Positions 53,951 through 64,000 are shown, counted from the first letter of the stretch. The stretch is DNA of 64,000 nucleotides from Cellulomonas humilata (GCF_030814415.1 NZ_JAUSVB010000004.1:310001-374000); one strand, 5' to 3'. The notes: a model not told the origin generated them from the letters alone. A program made the numbers and translations.

Positions 53951-55827
53951 GCCAGGTCCTCCACAACCTCGAGGGCGTCCTCGTCCGCCGCCTCGGCGGC
54001 GCGGCGCGCGGTCTCCTGCTCGTAGGCCGTCGCCAGGGCGCGGTATCCGGGGTCCCGGGCGAGGAGCTCGTCGTGCGTGCCGCGGTCGACCACGCGGCCG
54101 CCGTCGATGTGCACGACCTCGTCGGCGAGCAGGACGGACGACATCCGGTAGGCGACGAGCAGCACCGTCGGGCTGGACGTACCGCCATCACCGCGCAGGC
54201 CGCGCAGGATCGCCTGCTCGATGCGGGGGTCCACCGCGGAGGTCGCGTCGTCGAGCACGAGGACGGCCGGCCGCCGGACCAGCGCGCGGGCGAGGGCGAG
54301 GCGCTGGCGCTGGCCACCCGAGAGGTTGGCGCCGCGCTCGCCGAGGGGCGCGTCGAGGCCACCGGGCAGGGCCCGCACGACGTCGTCGACCCGGGCCAGG
54401 CGCAGCGCGGCCCAGACCGCCTCGTCGTCGGGTGCTTCCGGTGCCCCGTCGTCCGCGAGCGTGACGTTCGAGCGCACGGTGTCCTCGAACACGAACGTCG
54501 ACTGGGCCACCAGCGCGACGTGGCGCGCGAGGTCGGCCGGTCGCACGTCCCGCAGGTCGAGGCCGTCGACGTGGACCGAACCGCGGGACGGGTCGTACAG
54601 CCTGCTGACCAGCGAGACGAGCGTCGTCTTGCCCGCGCCCGTCGGACCCACCACGGCGATCGTCCGGCCGGCAGGCACGTCGAGGTCGACGTCGTGCAGC
54701 AGCTCCAGTTCGCCGCCGCCGGGCAGGGCGACGGAGCGGCTCACGTCTCGCAGCTCGACGCGCGCCCCACCGACGGGCGCCCACGCGGTGCTGCCCACGC
54801 TCAGCGCCCCGTGCGAGTCGATCACCCGGGCGATCCGGTCGTACCCGACGAGCGCCCGCGGCAGCTCACCCAGCACCCAGCCGAACGCCCGCACCGGCAC
54901 GGCCAGCAGGGTCAGCAGGTAGGCCGCCGCGACGACGTCCCCGGTCCCCACCCGGCCCTCGCTGATCTGCACGGTCCCGACCACCAGGACGAGCAGGGTC
55001 CCGAGGCTCGGCAGCAGGTCGATGACCGGGTCGAACAGTGCGCGCACGACCCCGACGCGGACGTTCGCGTGCCGCAGCTGCGTGGCCCGCTCGGCGAACC
55101 GTGCCTCCTCGCGTGCCTCGGTGCCCAGCGACGTGACCAGCACGGCCGCCTCGAAGCTCTCGTGGGCGATGTCCGCCACCTCGGCGCGCAGCTGCTGCGC
55201 CCGGATCGCCGCGGGCGACATCCGGCGCTGGAACACGACGTTGGCGATCACGGCGAGGGGCAGGACGAAGAGCGCGGCGACCGCCAGCCAGATGTCGGTG
55301 CGCACCAGCTCGAACGTCGCGACGACCATCATCACGACGACGCCGAGCGCGAACGGCAGCGGGTTGAAGATCGAGGTCGCCGCCTCGACGTCCGCGCTGG
55401 CGTTGGAGAGCAGCTGACCCGTCGGGTGCTGGCGGTGCCACGACATCGGCAGCCGGAGGTACTGGCGCGTGACGGCGGTGCGGTGGTCCTCCTGGAGCAG
55501 CGCGAACCCTCGGCCTGCGTAGATGCGGCGGGCCGCGACGGTCAGGCCGAGCGACACGGCGACGAGCGCGATCGCACCACCCGCGAGCCAGATCCGGTCC
55601 TGCGCCTCGCTCGAGCCGGCCAGCGCGGGGACGACGACCTGGTCCGTCACGGCACCGAGCACCCGGCTGACGCCCACCGTCAGGGCACCGAAGAGCGCGG
55701 CCGTCCCGATGGCCAGCGCATAGGTGCGGGGATGAGAGCGCAGCCCCCGACCCAGCAGCTGGACGGCGCGTCGGGGCACCGAGCCGGTGAGCGCCATCGA
55801 CCGGGGCGGCTCGTCTCGCGTGGGCAC
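53947..55827 (-). CDS. ABC exporter half-transporter with degenerate ATP site
   Basis: 626 aa: TM domain about residues 35-330, ATPase after 360. Walker A GPTGAGKT and signature LSGGQRQR are intact, but Walker B is LVLDDATSAVD (Asp in place of catalytic Glu) and the H-loop reads VAYRMSS (Tyr in place of His). These changes make one of the two composite ATP sites non-hydrolytic, as in TM287/288 and BmrCD. GTG 55827 has GGAAGG 8 nt upstream. Confidence 0.92.
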   Translation of the reverse strand: MPTRDEPPRSMALTGSVPRRAVQLLGRGLRSHPRTYALAIGTAALFGALTVGVSRVLGAVTDQVVVPALAGSSEAQDRIWLAGGAIALVAVSLGLTVAARRIYAGRGFALLQEDHRTAVTRQYLRLPMSWHRQHPTGQLLSNASADVEAATSIFNPLPFALGVVVMMVVATFELVRTDIWLAVAALFVLPLAVIANVVFQRRMSPAAIRAQQLRAEVADIAHESFEAAVLVTSLGTEAREEARFAERATQLRHANVRVGVVRALFDPVIDLLPSLGTLLVLVVGTVQISEGRVGTGDVVAAAYLLTLLAVPVRAFGWVLGELPRALVGYDRIARVIDSHGALSVGSTAWAPVGGARVELRDVSRSVALPGGGELELLHDVDLDVPAGRTIAVVGPTGAGKTTLVSLVSRLYDPSRGSVHVDGLDLRDVRPADLARHVALVAQSTFVFEDTVRSNVTLADDGAPEAPDDEAVWAALRLARVDDVVRALPGGLDAPLGERGANLSGGQRQRLALARALVRRPAVLVLDDATSAVDPRIEQAILRGLRGDGGTSSPTVLLVAYRMSSVLLADEVVHIDGGRVVDRGTHDELLARDPGYRALATAYEQETARRAAEAADEDALEVVEDLA

Positions 55828-55943
55828 GACAAGGACCTTCCGTGGAGCTGGTGGGGTGATGACGATTCTCTCATGCGGGTGCGAGCGCTTACCCGCGCTG
55901 CGGTCGGGACGCAGGTGGCAGCGGCGCGTGGCATCCTGCGGTC

Positions 55944-56591
55944 ATGACCTGGCACGAGATCGAGCGCGCGCAGCTGGCGGAGGCCCTCCTGGACGTCGCT
56001 CCCGACGCGCCCACCCTCTGCGAAGGCTGGGAAGCACGCCACCTCGCTGCGCACGTCGTGCTGCGGGAACGCTCGCCGATGGTCGGTGCGGGGGTCGCCG
56101 TCCCTGCCCTGTCCGCCCGCGCCGAGGCCGCCATCGCGAAGCTCGCCGACCAGGCCGTGACCGAGGGCGCGTACCGGGACCTGGTGGCTCGGGTCGCCGA
56201 CCGGCCGGCGCGCTGGCACCCCGCCTCCTGGGTCGGGGAGTCGATGAACGTCATCGAGTTCTTCGTGCACACCGAGGACGTCCGCCGCGGAGCCGGTCCG
56301 GTCCCGGCACGCGAGCTCGACGCGGGGCTCGTCGAGGCGCTGTGGTCGCACCTGCCGCGTGCCGGCGCAGGACGGCTGCGCACCGTCCCCGTCGGCGTCG
56401 TGCTCGTCCGCGACGACGGCATCCGGCACCACCTGCGGACACCGAAGCCCGACTACGGCACGGTCGTCGTCCGCGGCGACACGGGCGAGATCGTCCTGTA
56501 CCTCCTCGGCCGTGGCGCAGCGGCCGACGTCCGGGTCGAGGGCGAGGCCGACGACGTCGCGACGATCGAGGCAGTGCTGCCCTCGCGCTAG
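55944..56591 (+). CDS. TIGR03085 family metal-binding protein (DinB/MDMPI-like)
   Basis: 215 aa. N-terminal four-helix domain starts WHEIERAQLAEALLDVAPDAPTLCEGWEARHLAAHVVLRE, with the LC-x-GW-x3-HL-AHV motif of mycothiol-dependent maleylpyruvate isomerase relatives; the second His group is EFFVHTEDVRR. A C-terminal beta domain follows. Function unknown. ATG 55944 has CATCCT exactly 6 nt upstream and no ribosome site (leaderless pattern). Its stop shares 4 nt with the convergent FKBP gene. Confidence 0.87.
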   Translation: MTWHEIERAQLAEALLDVAPDAPTLCEGWEARHLAAHVVLRERSPMVGAGVAVPALSARAEAAIAKLADQAVTEGAYRDLVARVADRPARWHPASWVGESMNVIEFFVHTEDVRRGAGPVPARELDAGLVEALWSHLPRAGAGRLRTVPVGVVLVRDDGIRHHLRTPKPDYGTVVVRGDTGEIVLYLLGRGAAADVRVEGEADDVATIEAVLPSR

Positions 56592-57472
56592 CCCGCTGCC
56601 TGCTCGGGGTGCCCGGTGGCCAGGATGTCCACGACGAAGACGACCGTCTGACCGGCCAGCTCCTCGCTCTCGGTGACGCCGAGGGCGTACGTGGGCGGGA
56701 CGACGAGCATCACCTGGCTCCCGACCGGCTGGTCGACCAGCCCTTCGGCCCACGCCTGCACGTCCTGCAACGAGAACGACACCGGCAGGCCGTGCGTCCA
56801 CGTCGAGTCGAACGGCTCGCCGGTGGTCCACGCGAACCCGGTGTACTGCACGGTCACGACGTCGCTCGCGGCCACCTGCTCGCCGCTGCCGCGGATCAGC
56901 GGCTGCGCGACGAGCGTCGCGGGCGGTTCGGTGCCGGTCGGCGTGATCGTCGGCGCGCCGGACGCGTCCAGCGTGACCACGGGCAGATCGGCCCGAGGAG
57001 GCTTCGCCTCGCCGTCCGCGCGGGTGGGCAGCACGTCCACCACCGTCACCGTGGGGTAGTCCGTCGCCCCCGCGCCGCTGCCGGGGCTGACCTGGAGCAT
57101 CCGCGCACCGACCTGCTGGCCCCGCAGCGTCTCGTAGAGGTCCGTGCCGAGGTCCTCCTCGGTCAGGAGCATCGCGGTCGGGTTGGTGGAGTAGCTCTCC
57201 TTGACCAGGGTCGCGTCCGTCGCGTCCTCCAGCCAGAAGTCGATGAGCACCGGTGCACCCTCGACCAGCTCGGCGCCCGTGCCCGGCCAGATCTGCTCCG
57301 TCCGGGTCTTGTCCACCTGCAGCGGGGTCAGGTATGTGATCGTCGGCGCCGCGCCGGGCTCCCCTGACACCGTCACCGTGGCCGGCTCCGAGACGGGGTC
57401 GCTGCATCCGGCAAGGGTCAGCAGCGCGATCGCCAGACCGGCGACCAGGGCTCGGCCCTGAAGTCGTCGCAC
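56588..57472 (-). CDS. FKBP-type peptidyl-prolyl isomerase lipoprotein
   Basis: 294 aa. Lipobox TLAGC (Cys23). Two FKBP-like domains: residues about 50-150 (degenerate) and 190-290, the second with VTVQYTGFAWTTGEPFDSTW, WAEGLVDQPVGSQVMLVVPPTYALG and FVVDIL, the FKBP fold. It folds exported proteins at the membrane surface. GTG 57472 has GGAAGG upstream. It follows pafA, the usual place in actinobacterial proteasome loci. Confidence 0.9.
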   Translation of the reverse strand: MRRLQGRALVAGLAIALLTLAGCSDPVSEPATVTVSGEPGAAPTITYLTPLQVDKTRTEQIWPGTGAELVEGAPVLIDFWLEDATDATLVKESYSTNPTAMLLTEEDLGTDLYETLRGQQVGARMLQVSPGSGAGATDYPTVTVVDVLPTRADGEAKPPRADLPVVTLDASGAPTITPTGTEPPATLVAQPLIRGSGEQVAASDVVTVQYTGFAWTTGEPFDSTWTHGLPVSFSLQDVQAWAEGLVDQPVGSQVMLVVPPTYALGVTESEELAGQTVVFVVDILATGHPEQAAG

Positions 57473-57550
57473 GTCGTTCCTTCCAGCTCCGGGGTCCTGG
57501 CAGGTGAGCAGGACCGCCACACTGTACGGCCCGGCGCTGTCAGGCCGGTG

Positions 57551-58912
57551 CTACATGGACTCGATCAGCCGGTCCACGCGCTCGTCCACGCTGCGGAACG
57601 GGTCCTTGCACAGGACCGTGCGCTGGGCCTGGTCGTTGAGCTTGAGGTGGACCCAGTCGACGGTGTAGTCGCGGCGGGCGTCCTGGGCGGCCCGCACGAA
57701 GTCGCCGCGGAGCTTGGCGCGCGTCGTCTGCGGCGGGACCGCGGTCGCCTCGAAGATCTCCAGGTCAGTGGTCACCCGCTCCACCAGGCCCTTGGCGGCC
57801 ATGAGGTTGTACAGGCCCTCGGTGCGGGAGATGTCGTGGTACGCCAGGTCCAGGCGCTGCACCCGCACGTCGGACATCTCCAGGCCGTGCTTGGCGCGGT
57901 ACCGCTCGATCAGCCGGTACTTGATCACCCAGTCCAGCTCCCGGTCCACCAGCGACAGGTCCCCGGTGCGCATGGCCCGCAGCCCGCGCTCCCACAGGTC
58001 CAGCACCTGCTTGTTCTCCGGGCTCGGCCCGCCCTCGGAGGCCAGGAAGTCGGTCACCCGCGTGAGGTACTCCTCCTGCAGGTCGATCGCCGTGACGGTC
58101 CGGCCGTTCGCCATCGTCACCGGGTGCATGCCCGTGAGGTCGTGGCTGATCTCGCGGATCGCGCGGATCGGGTTCTCCAGGGCCATCTCCCGCATCGGGA
58201 CGCCGGCCTCGATCATCCGCAGCAGGAGGTCCGTCGTGCCGACCTTGAGCATCGTCGTCGCCTCGGACATCGACGAGTCGCCGACGATCACGTGCAGGCG
58301 GCGGTAGTGCTCGGCGTCCGCGTGCGGCTCGTCGCGCGTGTTGATGATGGGACGCGAGCGGGTCGTCGCGCTGGAGACCGCCTCCCAGATGTGGTCCGCG
58401 CGCTGCGACAGGCAGTAGACCGCCCCCCGCGGCGTGGTGAGCACCTTGCCGGCACCCGTGAGGATCTGGCGGGTGATCAGGAACGGCACCAGGACGTCCG
58501 ACAGCCGGGAGAAGTCGCCCTGCCGGCGCACGAGGTAGTTCTCGTGGCAGCCGTAGGAGTTGCCCGCGGAGTCCGTGTTGTTCTTGAACAGGTGGATGGT
58601 GCCCGGCAGCCCCTCGTGCTCGAGCCGCTGCTGCGCGTCGGCCACGAGCCCCTCGAGGATGCGCTCGCCCGCGCGGTCGTGCGTGACCAGCTGCCGCACG
58701 TCGTCGCACTCGGCGGTCGCGTACTCGGGGTGGGAGCCCACGTCGAGGTACAGGCGCGAGCCGTTGCGCAGGAAGACGTTGGACGACCGTCCCCACGCGA
58801 CGACCTTGCGGAACAGGTACCGCGCGACCTCGTCGGCGGAGAGCCCACGACCGTCCTGGGCGGCGCACGTGACGCCGTACTCCGTCTCGAGACCGAAGAT
58901 CCGCCTGTCCAT
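57551..58912 (-). CDS. pafA: Pup--protein ligase
   Basis: 453 aa, glutamine-synthetase-like. Links the C-terminal Glu of Pup to substrate lysines using [15 protein letters not shown] (catalytic Asp/Glu region with the E-x-E-Y metal motif), [53 protein letters not shown] and [13 protein letters not shown] are canonical. ATG has a GAGGGAG ribosome site. It lies 39 nt after prcA. Confidence 0.96.
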   Translation of the reverse strand: MDRRIFGLETEYGVTCAAQDGRGLSADEVARYLFRKVVAWGRSSNVFLRNGSRLYLDVGSHPEYATAECDDVRQLVTHDRAGERILEGLVADAQQRLEHEGLPGTIHLFKNNTDSAGNSYGCHENYLVRRQGDFSRLSDVLVPFLITRQILTGAGKVLTTPRGAVYCLSQRADHIWEAVSSATTRSRPIINTRDEPHADAEHYRRLHVIVGDSSMSEATTMLKVGTTDLLLRMIEAGVPMREMALENPIRAIREISHDLTGMHPVTMANGRTVTAIDLQEEYLTRVTDFLASEGGPSPENKQVLDLWERGLRAMRTGDLSLVDRELDWVIKYRLIERYRAKHGLEMSDVRVQRLDLAYHDISRTEGLYNLMAAKGLVERVTTDLEIFEATAVPPQTTRAKLRGDFVRAAQDARRDYTVDWVHLKLNDQAQRTVLCKDPFRSVDERVDRLIESM

Positions 58913-58951
58913 CGCCGTGCTCCCTCCCTCGCTGCGTACGGCCCGTCTCCG

Positions 58952-59650
58952 TCAGTCTGCGCCCAGCAGGTCCTCCAGCAGCGCACCGGCCAGCCGTCGG
59001 AACGTCCTGCGGGGACGTGTGCGGTCCAGGACCGCGACCTCCAGCTGCGGGGCGGGGATCGACCGCGGCTCGCCGCCGTCCTCCACCGCTCCAAGGGTGC
59101 GCACGGCGAGCGCCAGCACCTCGGGCAGCGTGAGCCCGGCCCGCCACTCCTGGGCCAGCAGCCCGCCGAGCCGCTCCGCCTGGCCGCCCATGACGACGTA
59201 GCCGTGCTCGTCGGTCACCGAGCCGTCGTACGCGAGGCGGTAGATCTGGTCGCCCGCGGCCGCACGGCCGACCTCCGCGACGACGATCTCGACCTCCAGC
59301 GGCTTGGACTCCGTGGTGAACGACGTGCCCAGCGTCTGCGCGTACGCGTTGGCCAGGCCACGGGCTGTGACGTCCTCGCGGTCGTAGGAGTAGCCGCGCA
59401 GGTCGGCGTAGCGCACCCCGGCCACGCGCAGGTTCTCGAACTCGTTGTACTTGCCGACGGCCGCGAAGCCGATCCGGTCGTAGATCTCGGAGATCTTGTG
59501 CAGCGCGCGCGACGCGTTCTCCGTGGCGAACGCGATCCCGTCGTCGTACTGCAGGACCACGACGGACCGCCCGCGCGCGATGCCCTTGCGCGCGTAGTCG
59601 GCCCGGTCCTTCATCAGCTGCTCGGGCGAGACGTAGAACGGCATGCTCAT
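58952..59650 (-). CDS. prcA: Proteasome subunit alpha
   Basis: 232 aa. Forms the outer rings and gate of the 20S core. Start [33 protein letters not shown] contains the gating N-terminus and H0 helix of actinobacterial alpha subunits; no catalytic Thr. Its ATG overlaps the prcB stop (ATGA). The tail ends LLEDLLGAD, without a long disordered extension. Confidence 0.96.
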   Translation of the reverse strand: MSMPFYVSPEQLMKDRADYARKGIARGRSVVVLQYDDGIAFATENASRALHKISEIYDRIGFAAVGKYNEFENLRVAGVRYADLRGYSYDREDVTARGLANAYAQTLGTSFTTESKPLEVEIVVAEVGRAAAGDQIYRLAYDGSVTDEHGYVVMGGQAERLGGLLAQEWRAGLTLPEVLALAVRTLGAVEDGGEPRSIPAPQLEVAVLDRTRPRRTFRRLAGALLEDLLGAD

Positions 59651-60492
59651 CGCGCACCGCCACTCGAGTCGCGGTGACCCGCGTGCGTCCGCCGACGTTC
59701 CTGCTCGATCTGCTCCGACACCGCGCCCAGGTCGGCGTCGCTGACCCGCAGGTACCCGGACTCGGTCACGGTCGCGACCACCGGCCAGATCCCCCGGGTG
59801 TGGTCCGGTCCACCGGTCGCCGAGTCGTCGTCCGAGGCGTCGACGAGCGCCTCCACGGCCACCTTCACGGCGGCGTCAGCATCGAGGCCGGGCCGCCACA
59901 GCTTCTTGAGCGAGCCGCGCGCGAACACCGAGCCCGAGCCGACCGCGTGGTGGTCGTGCTCCTCGTAGCGGCCGCCCGTGACGTCGTACGAGAAGATCCG
60001 GCCGAGTCGTCGGTCCAGGTCGAAGCCGCCGAACAGCGGCACCACCGCCAGCCCCTGCATCGCCATGCCGAGGTTCCCGCGGATCATCGTCGCGAGCCGG
60101 TTGGCCTTGCCGTCGAGCGAGAGCAGGCTGCCCTCGATCTTCTCGTAGTGCTCGAGCTCGAGCTGGAAGAGGCGGACCAGCTCCACGGCGAGACCCGCGG
60201 TGCCGGCGATGCCGACCGCCGAGTACTCGTCGGCCGGGAAGACCTTCTCGATCTCCCGGCTCGCGATCATCGAGCCCATGGTCGCCCGACGGTCCCCCGC
60301 CATGACGATCCCGCCCTCGAACGCGAGCGCGAGGATCGTGGTGCCGTGCGGCGCGTGCACGTCTCCGACCGGCCGGTTACCCGGCAGCAGCTGCGGGGCG
60401 TGGCTGGACAGGAACTCCATGAACGACGACGAGCCGGGGGTCGTGAAGGCGTGCGGCAGCCGCCCGGAAGCGGACGTGTCGGGTGAGCTCAT
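59647..60492 (-). CDS. prcB: Proteasome subunit beta
   Basis: 281 aa. Proteolytic subunit: a 50-residue propeptide ends in PHG, and autocleavage exposes Thr51 (TTILAL). Catalytic Asp/Arg-Lys region [23 protein letters not shown] and [14 protein letters not shown] are intact. The stop overlaps the prcA start. It begins 6 nt after the pup stop. Confidence 0.96.
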   Translation of the reverse strand: MSSPDTSASGRLPHAFTTPGSSSFMEFLSSHAPQLLPGNRPVGDVHAPHGTTILALAFEGGIVMAGDRRATMGSMIASREIEKVFPADEYSAVGIAGTAGLAVELVRLFQLELEHYEKIEGSLLSLDGKANRLATMIRGNLGMAMQGLAVVPLFGGFDLDRRLGRIFSYDVTGGRYEEHDHHAVGSGSVFARGSLKKLWRPGLDADAAVKVAVEALVDASDDDSATGGPDHTRGIWPVVATVTESGYLRVSDADLGAVSEQIEQERRRTHAGHRDSSGGAR

Positions 60493-60498
60493 CGGCGG

Positions 60499-60696
60499 TC
60501 ACTGACCGCCCTTCTGGACGAAGCCGCGCACGAACTGCTCGGCGTTGGACTCCAGGACGTCGTCGATCTCGTCGAGCAGCGCGTCCACCTCCGCGTCGCG
60601 CGCCTGGGCGGCCGGCGCGACGGGAGCGGGCGTGTCCGGTCCGTCGTCCGGCTCCGCGTCCTCGCGGCGCGGGCGTACGTGTTCCTGACCAGCCAT
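60499..60696 (-). CDS. pup: Prokaryotic ubiquitin-like protein
   Basis: 65 aa, intrinsically disordered with a helical C-terminal half (EVDALLDEIDDVLESNAEQFVRGF) that binds the ATPase coiled coil. It ends VQKGGQ, so Dop must deamidate the final Gln before ligation. GGGAGG ribosome site upstream of ATG. The 96 nt upstream to the dop stop hold no clear feature. Confidence 0.97.
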   Translation of the reverse strand: MAGQEHVRPRREDAEPDDGPDTPAPVAPAAQARDAEVDALLDEIDDVLESNAEQFVRGFVQKGGQ

Positions 60697-60792
60697 GGTG
60701 ACCTCCCGAAGTACCGAGCCGACGTGCTGTCGCCCACCCTAGGCCCATCTTCCGACGGTCCCGGTCCCCACGCCCACGGTGCGGACGACGTG

Positions 60793-62400
60793 TCAGGCGC
60801 CGAGCGCGTCCAGCAGCGCGGCGGCGTCGGGGCTGCGGTCCAGCAGGTCGCCCACGTGCGCGTGCGTCCCCCGCAGCGGGTCGCGCATCGGCACCCGCTG
60901 GAGCGTCGCCGCGCCGGGCACGTCGAACACGACCGAGTCCCAGCTGGCGGCCGAGATCTCGCCGCCGTATCGCGCCACCGCCTCGCCGCGGAAGTACGCC
61001 CGGGTGTCCCGGGGCGGGTGCAGGACCGCGTCGGCGACGTCCTCGGCACTCACCAGGAGCTCGACCGCGTCCGCCTGGACCAGCCGGTGGTAGAGGCCCC
61101 GCTCGGGTCGCACGTCTGACCACTGCAGGTCCATCGCCGCCAGCCGAGGGTGGTCCCACGCCAGGTGGTCGCGGCGACGCATGCCTTCGAGCAGGCGGAG
61201 CTTGGCCAGCCACTCGACCTCGCGGGCGCACGACGCCGGGTCCGAGCCCAGCCGCTCGAGCACCGAGCCCCAGCGTGCGAGCACGTCGGCGGTCTGCGTG
61301 TCGGGCTCGTCGCCGGTGTGCTCCAGGGCCGCGAGGACCGCGTCGAGGTACTCGCGCTGGACCTCGAGAGCGGTCAGCCGGCGACCGTCCGCGAGCTCCA
61401 GCCGCGCGGTGAGCGTCACGTCGTGGCTGACCACGTGGACGGCGTGCACCGGGTCGCGCAGTGTCAGCCGGTCGACCGCCGCCAGCGCTCCCCCGGACCC
61501 GCTCTCGGCGACCGCGCGCTCGATGAGCCACAGGACCAACGACGTGGTGCCCAGCCGCAGGTAGGTGGCGACCTCGAGCATGGTCGCGTCGCCGATGATC
61601 ACGTGCAGGCGACGCCACCGGTCCGGGTCGGCGTGCGGCTCGTCGCGCGTGTTGATGATCGGGCGGCGCAGCGTGGTCTCCAGCCCGATCTCCGCCTCCA
61701 TGTAGTCGGCGCGCTGCGACAGCTGGAAGCCGGGCTCCTCACCGCGCTGCCCCAGCCCCACCCTGCCCGCACCGGTGAACACCTGGCGGGTGACGAAGAA
61801 CGGGATCAGCCGCGCGGCCAGGTCGTGGAACGGGACGGCCCGGTCCACGAGGTAGTTCTCGTGCATGCCGTAGGTGGCGCCCTTGCCGTCCACGTTGTTC
61901 TTGTAGAGCGCGACGTCCGGCAGCGCCGCCGTCGACGCGAGCGCCCGCACGGAGGCGAGCATCACGCGCTCGCCGGCGCGGTCCCAGCGGACGGCGTCGA
62001 GCGGGTTGGTGACCTCCGGCGAGGAGTACTCCGGGTGGGCGTGGTCGACGTACAGGCGCGCGCCGTTGGTGAGGATCACGTTGGCGGCGCCCGGGTCCTC
62101 GTACTCCTCGGTCGTGGCGCGCGGCAGCGCCTGCGGCCCGTCGCCGGACGGGGCCGGCTTCTCGGGGTCGTCCGTGAGCAGCGACGGGTGTGCCGACGCC
62201 CGCTGCAGGTGGAAGCCGCGGGCGTCGTGCAGCGGGTCCTCGTCGTCGTAGTCCCAGCGGGCCTTGGTCCGCGCACCGTCGCGCGCCGCAGCGTGCACGG
62301 CGACGACGTGGCTGGACAGCAGCATGGGGTTGGCCAGCGGGCGTCCGGGCTGGAGGATCCCGTACTCGGTCTCGATCCCCATCACACGGCGCACGGTCAC
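60793..62400 (-). CDS. dop: Deamidase/depupylase of Pup
   Basis: 535 aa. GIETEYGILQPGRPLANPMLLSSHVV at the N-terminus and the Dop loop region (DGPQALPRATTEEYEDPGAANVILTNGARLYVDHAHPEYSSPE) distinguish it from PafA. HENYLVDRAVPF and [11 protein letters not shown] follow. It converts the Gln end of Pup to Glu and removes Pup from substrates. GTG 62400 is preceded at 6 nt by TAGGGT without a ribosome site, so translation appears leaderless; an ATG at 62382 is internal to the conserved start. Confidence 0.95.
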   Translation of the reverse strand: MTVRRVMGIETEYGILQPGRPLANPMLLSSHVVAVHAAARDGARTKARWDYDDEDPLHDARGFHLQRASAHPSLLTDDPEKPAPSGDGPQALPRATTEEYEDPGAANVILTNGARLYVDHAHPEYSSPEVTNPLDAVRWDRAGERVMLASVRALASTAALPDVALYKNNVDGKGATYGMHENYLVDRAVPFHDLAARLIPFFVTRQVFTGAGRVGLGQRGEEPGFQLSQRADYMEAEIGLETTLRRPIINTRDEPHADPDRWRRLHVIIGDATMLEVATYLRLGTTSLVLWLIERAVAESGSGGALAAVDRLTLRDPVHAVHVVSHDVTLTARLELADGRRLTALEVQREYLDAVLAALEHTGDEPDTQTADVLARWGSVLERLGSDPASCAREVEWLAKLRLLEGMRRRDHLAWDHPRLAAMDLQWSDVRPERGLYHRLVQADAVELLVSAEDVADAVLHPPRDTRAYFRGEAVARYGGEISAASWDSVVFDVPGAATLQRVPMRDPLRGTHAHVGDLLDRSPDAAALLDALGA

Positions 62401-62406
62401 AGGACC

Positions 62407-62412
62407 ACCCTA
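62407..62412 (-). promoter_or_regulatory. -10 element of the dop-pup-prcBA-pafA transcript
   Basis: Minus-strand TAGGGT, 6 nt before GTG 62400, lying in the 49-nt gap after the proteasome ATPase stop. It gives dop its own leaderless start. Confidence 0.5.
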
Positions 62413-62449
62413 GGGTCCTGTGACCGTGCCTCCGTGCGAGCGTCCAGCC

Positions 62450-64000
62450 TCAGAGGTACTGGCCGGTGCTCGTGACGTTCTCGATGGTGCGCGAGCCCTC
62501 GGCACCCTTCTTGCCCTGCACGATCGTCCGGATGAACACGATGCGCTCACCCTTCTTGCCGGAGATGCGCGCCCAGTCGTCCGGGTTGGTCGTGTTGGGC
62601 AGGTCCTCGTTCTCGCGGAACTCGTCGACGCACGCCGTGAGCAGGTGCTCGACGCGGATGCCGCGCTGGCCGTTCTGGAGGAGGTCCTTGATCGCCGACT
62701 TCTTCGCACGGTCGACGACGTTCTGGATCATCGCGCCCGAGTTGAAGTCCTTGAAGTACAGGACCTCCTTGTCGCCGCTCGCGTAGGTGACCTCGAGGAA
62801 CCGGTTCTCGTCGCTCTCGGTGTACATCCGCTCGACGACGCGCGTGATCATCGCCTCGACGGCCGCCGAGGCGGAACCGCCGTGCTCCGCGATGTCGTCC
62901 GGGTGGATCGGGAGCGTCGGCACCAGGTACTTGCCGAAGATCTCGCGGGCACCCTCGGCGTCCGGACGCTCGATCTTGATCTTCACGTCGAGCCGCCCGG
63001 GCCGCAGGATGGCCGGGTCGATCATGTCCTCGCGGTTCGAGGCGCCGATGACGATGACGTTCTCGAGCCGCTCGACGCCGTCGATCTCGCTGAGCAGCTG
63101 CGGCACGATCGTCGTCTCGACGTCGCTGGAGACACCGGTCCCGCGGGTGCGGAACAGCGACTCCATCTCGTCGAAGAACACGACGACGGGGTGACCCTGC
63201 GACGCCTTCTCGCGGGCCCGGGCGAAGATCAGCCGGATGTGCCGCTCGGTCTCGCCGACGTACTTGTTGAGCAGCTCCGGGCCCTTGACGTTGAGGAAGA
63301 AGCTCTTGGTGTCGGCCGTGGTCTCGCCGCGCGCCGCCGCCGCGGTGGCCGCCAGCGAGTGGGCGACGGCCTTGGCGATGAGCGTCTTGCCGCATCCCGG
63401 CGGGCCGTACAGCAGCACGCCCTTCGGCGGCTTGAGCCCGTGCTCCCGGAACAGCTCGGGGTGCAGGAACGGCAGCTCGACGGCGTCGCGGATCGCCTCG
63501 ATCTGCGGTCCGAGCCCACCGATGTCCTTGTAGTCGATGTCCGGCACCTCTTCGAGCACCAGCTCCTCGACCTCGGCGCGCGGGATGACCTCGAACACGA
63601 AGCCGCTGCGCGAGTCGATGGTCAGCGCGTCGCCGATCCGCACGTGCGCGTCACGGACCTGACCCGCGAAGCGCACGACGCGCTCCTCGTCGCCGCGACC
63701 GACCACCAGCGCGCGGTCGGTGCCCAGCAGCTCCTTGACGGTGACGAGCTCGCCCACCTCCTCGTACCCGCCGGCCTCGACCACGGTCAGGGCCTCGTTG
63801 AGCATGACCTCCTGGCCGGGCTGGAGGCGCGAGACGTCGAGCGACGGGCTGGCACCCACGTGCATCTTGCGTCCCGACGACACGATGTCCACGGTCCCGT
63901 CGGCCCGGGAGCCGAGGAACGTCGCATAGGTCCCGGGGGGCTTGGCCAGGTCGTCGACCTGGCGCTTGAGGTCGATGATCTGCTCGCGCGCCGCCACGAG
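62450..64000 (-). CDS. arc: Proteasome-associated ATPase (5' end outside window)
   Basis: About 516 C-terminal residues are visible; the N-terminal coiled coil that captures Pup is mostly beyond the right edge. Visible parts: the OB-type interdomains ([25 protein letters not shown] and [17 protein letters not shown]), AAA+ Walker A GPPGCGKT, Walker [11 protein letters not shown], pore and sensor segments ([35 protein letters not shown]), and the C-terminal GQYL, the penultimate-Tyr motif that docks on the 20S alpha ring. It unfolds pupylated proteins for PrcBA. Also called mpa in mycobacteria. Confidence 0.95.
   Translation of the reverse strand, partial: LVAAREQIIDLKRQVDDLAKPPGTYATFLGSRADGTVDIVSSGRKMHVGASPSLDVSRLQPGQEVMLNEALTVVEAGGYEEVGELVTVKELLGTDRALVVGRGDEERVVRFAGQVRDAHVRIGDALTIDSRSGFVFEVIPRAEVEELVLEEVPDIDYKDIGGLGPQIEAIRDAVELPFLHPELFREHGLKPPKGVLLYGPPGCGKTLIAKAVAHSLAATAAAARGETTADTKSFFLNVKGPELLNKYVGETERHIRLIFARAREKASQGHPVVVFFDEMESLFRTRGTGVSSDVETTIVPQLLSEIDGVERLENVIVIGASNREDMIDPAILRPGRLDVKIKIERPDAEGAREIFGKYLVPTLPIHPDDIAEHGGSASAAVEAMITRVVERMYTESDENRFLEVTYASGDKEVLYFKDFNSGAMIQNVVDRAKKSAIKDLLQNGQRGIRVEHLLTACVDEFRENEDLPNTTNPDDWARISGKKGERIVFIRTIVQGKKGAEGSRTIENVTSTGQYL

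Noticed and set aside
62407..62416. ACCCTAGGGT palindrome upstream of dop as a possible operator
   Set aside because: The minus-strand half is better explained as the -10 element of dop. A 10-bp palindrome alone does not justify an operator call, and no plus-strand gene follows.

Overview
The window is high-GC, densely packed DNA from an actinobacterium. A complete Pup-proteasome locus, a hisI-trp-lgt cluster followed by gltBD and pyk, ubiquitous ATGA/GTGA stop-start overlaps, frequent GTG starts and many apparently leaderless genes point to the Micrococcales. A Cellulomonas-like genus is my best guess, by inference only. I see no mobile element, rRNA, tRNA or CRISPR array.

Left arm (1-13,020): one minus-strand operon of about 12.5 kb that looks like an organosulfur salvage unit. 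From its promoter it runs: SAM-IV-type riboswitch, cysteine-ending leader peptide, two flavin-dependent LLM monooxygenases, a peptide-type ABC importer with a fused double ATPase, a DUF1684 protein, a GNAT acetyltransferase, a polar-amino-acid ABC importer, and an FAD amine oxidase that runs off the left edge. A second sulfur unit (16,790-19,885, plus strand) is a sulfonate-type ABC importer preceded by a 26-residue leader peptide with two Cys-Cys pairs and attenuator-like hairpins. Between them lie a GNAT gene, a four-gene overlapping cassette (heme-oxygenase-like iron enzyme, CDGSH protein, membrane protein, family 2 glycosyltransferase) and a metallophosphoesterase.

Middle (19,880-36,400): mostly single accessory genes (hydrolases, AIM24 protein, SDRs, DUF72, YibE/F paralogues, methyltransferases, DinB, MFS exporter). 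The notable unit is an ECF41-type sigma factor with its epimerase partner and a type II NADH dehydrogenase operon. Both transcription units carry the same candidate promoter, TGTCACG-N16-GGTC.

Right arm (36,388-64,000, almost all minus strand): pyruvate kinase, glutamate synthase (gltBD), lgt, trpABC, small membrane proteins, trpE and hisI; a heterodimeric ABC exporter with one degenerate ATP site; then the Pup-proteasome locus (FKBP isomerase, pafA, prcA, prcB, pup, dop and the 3' part of the proteasome ATPase gene, cut by the right edge).
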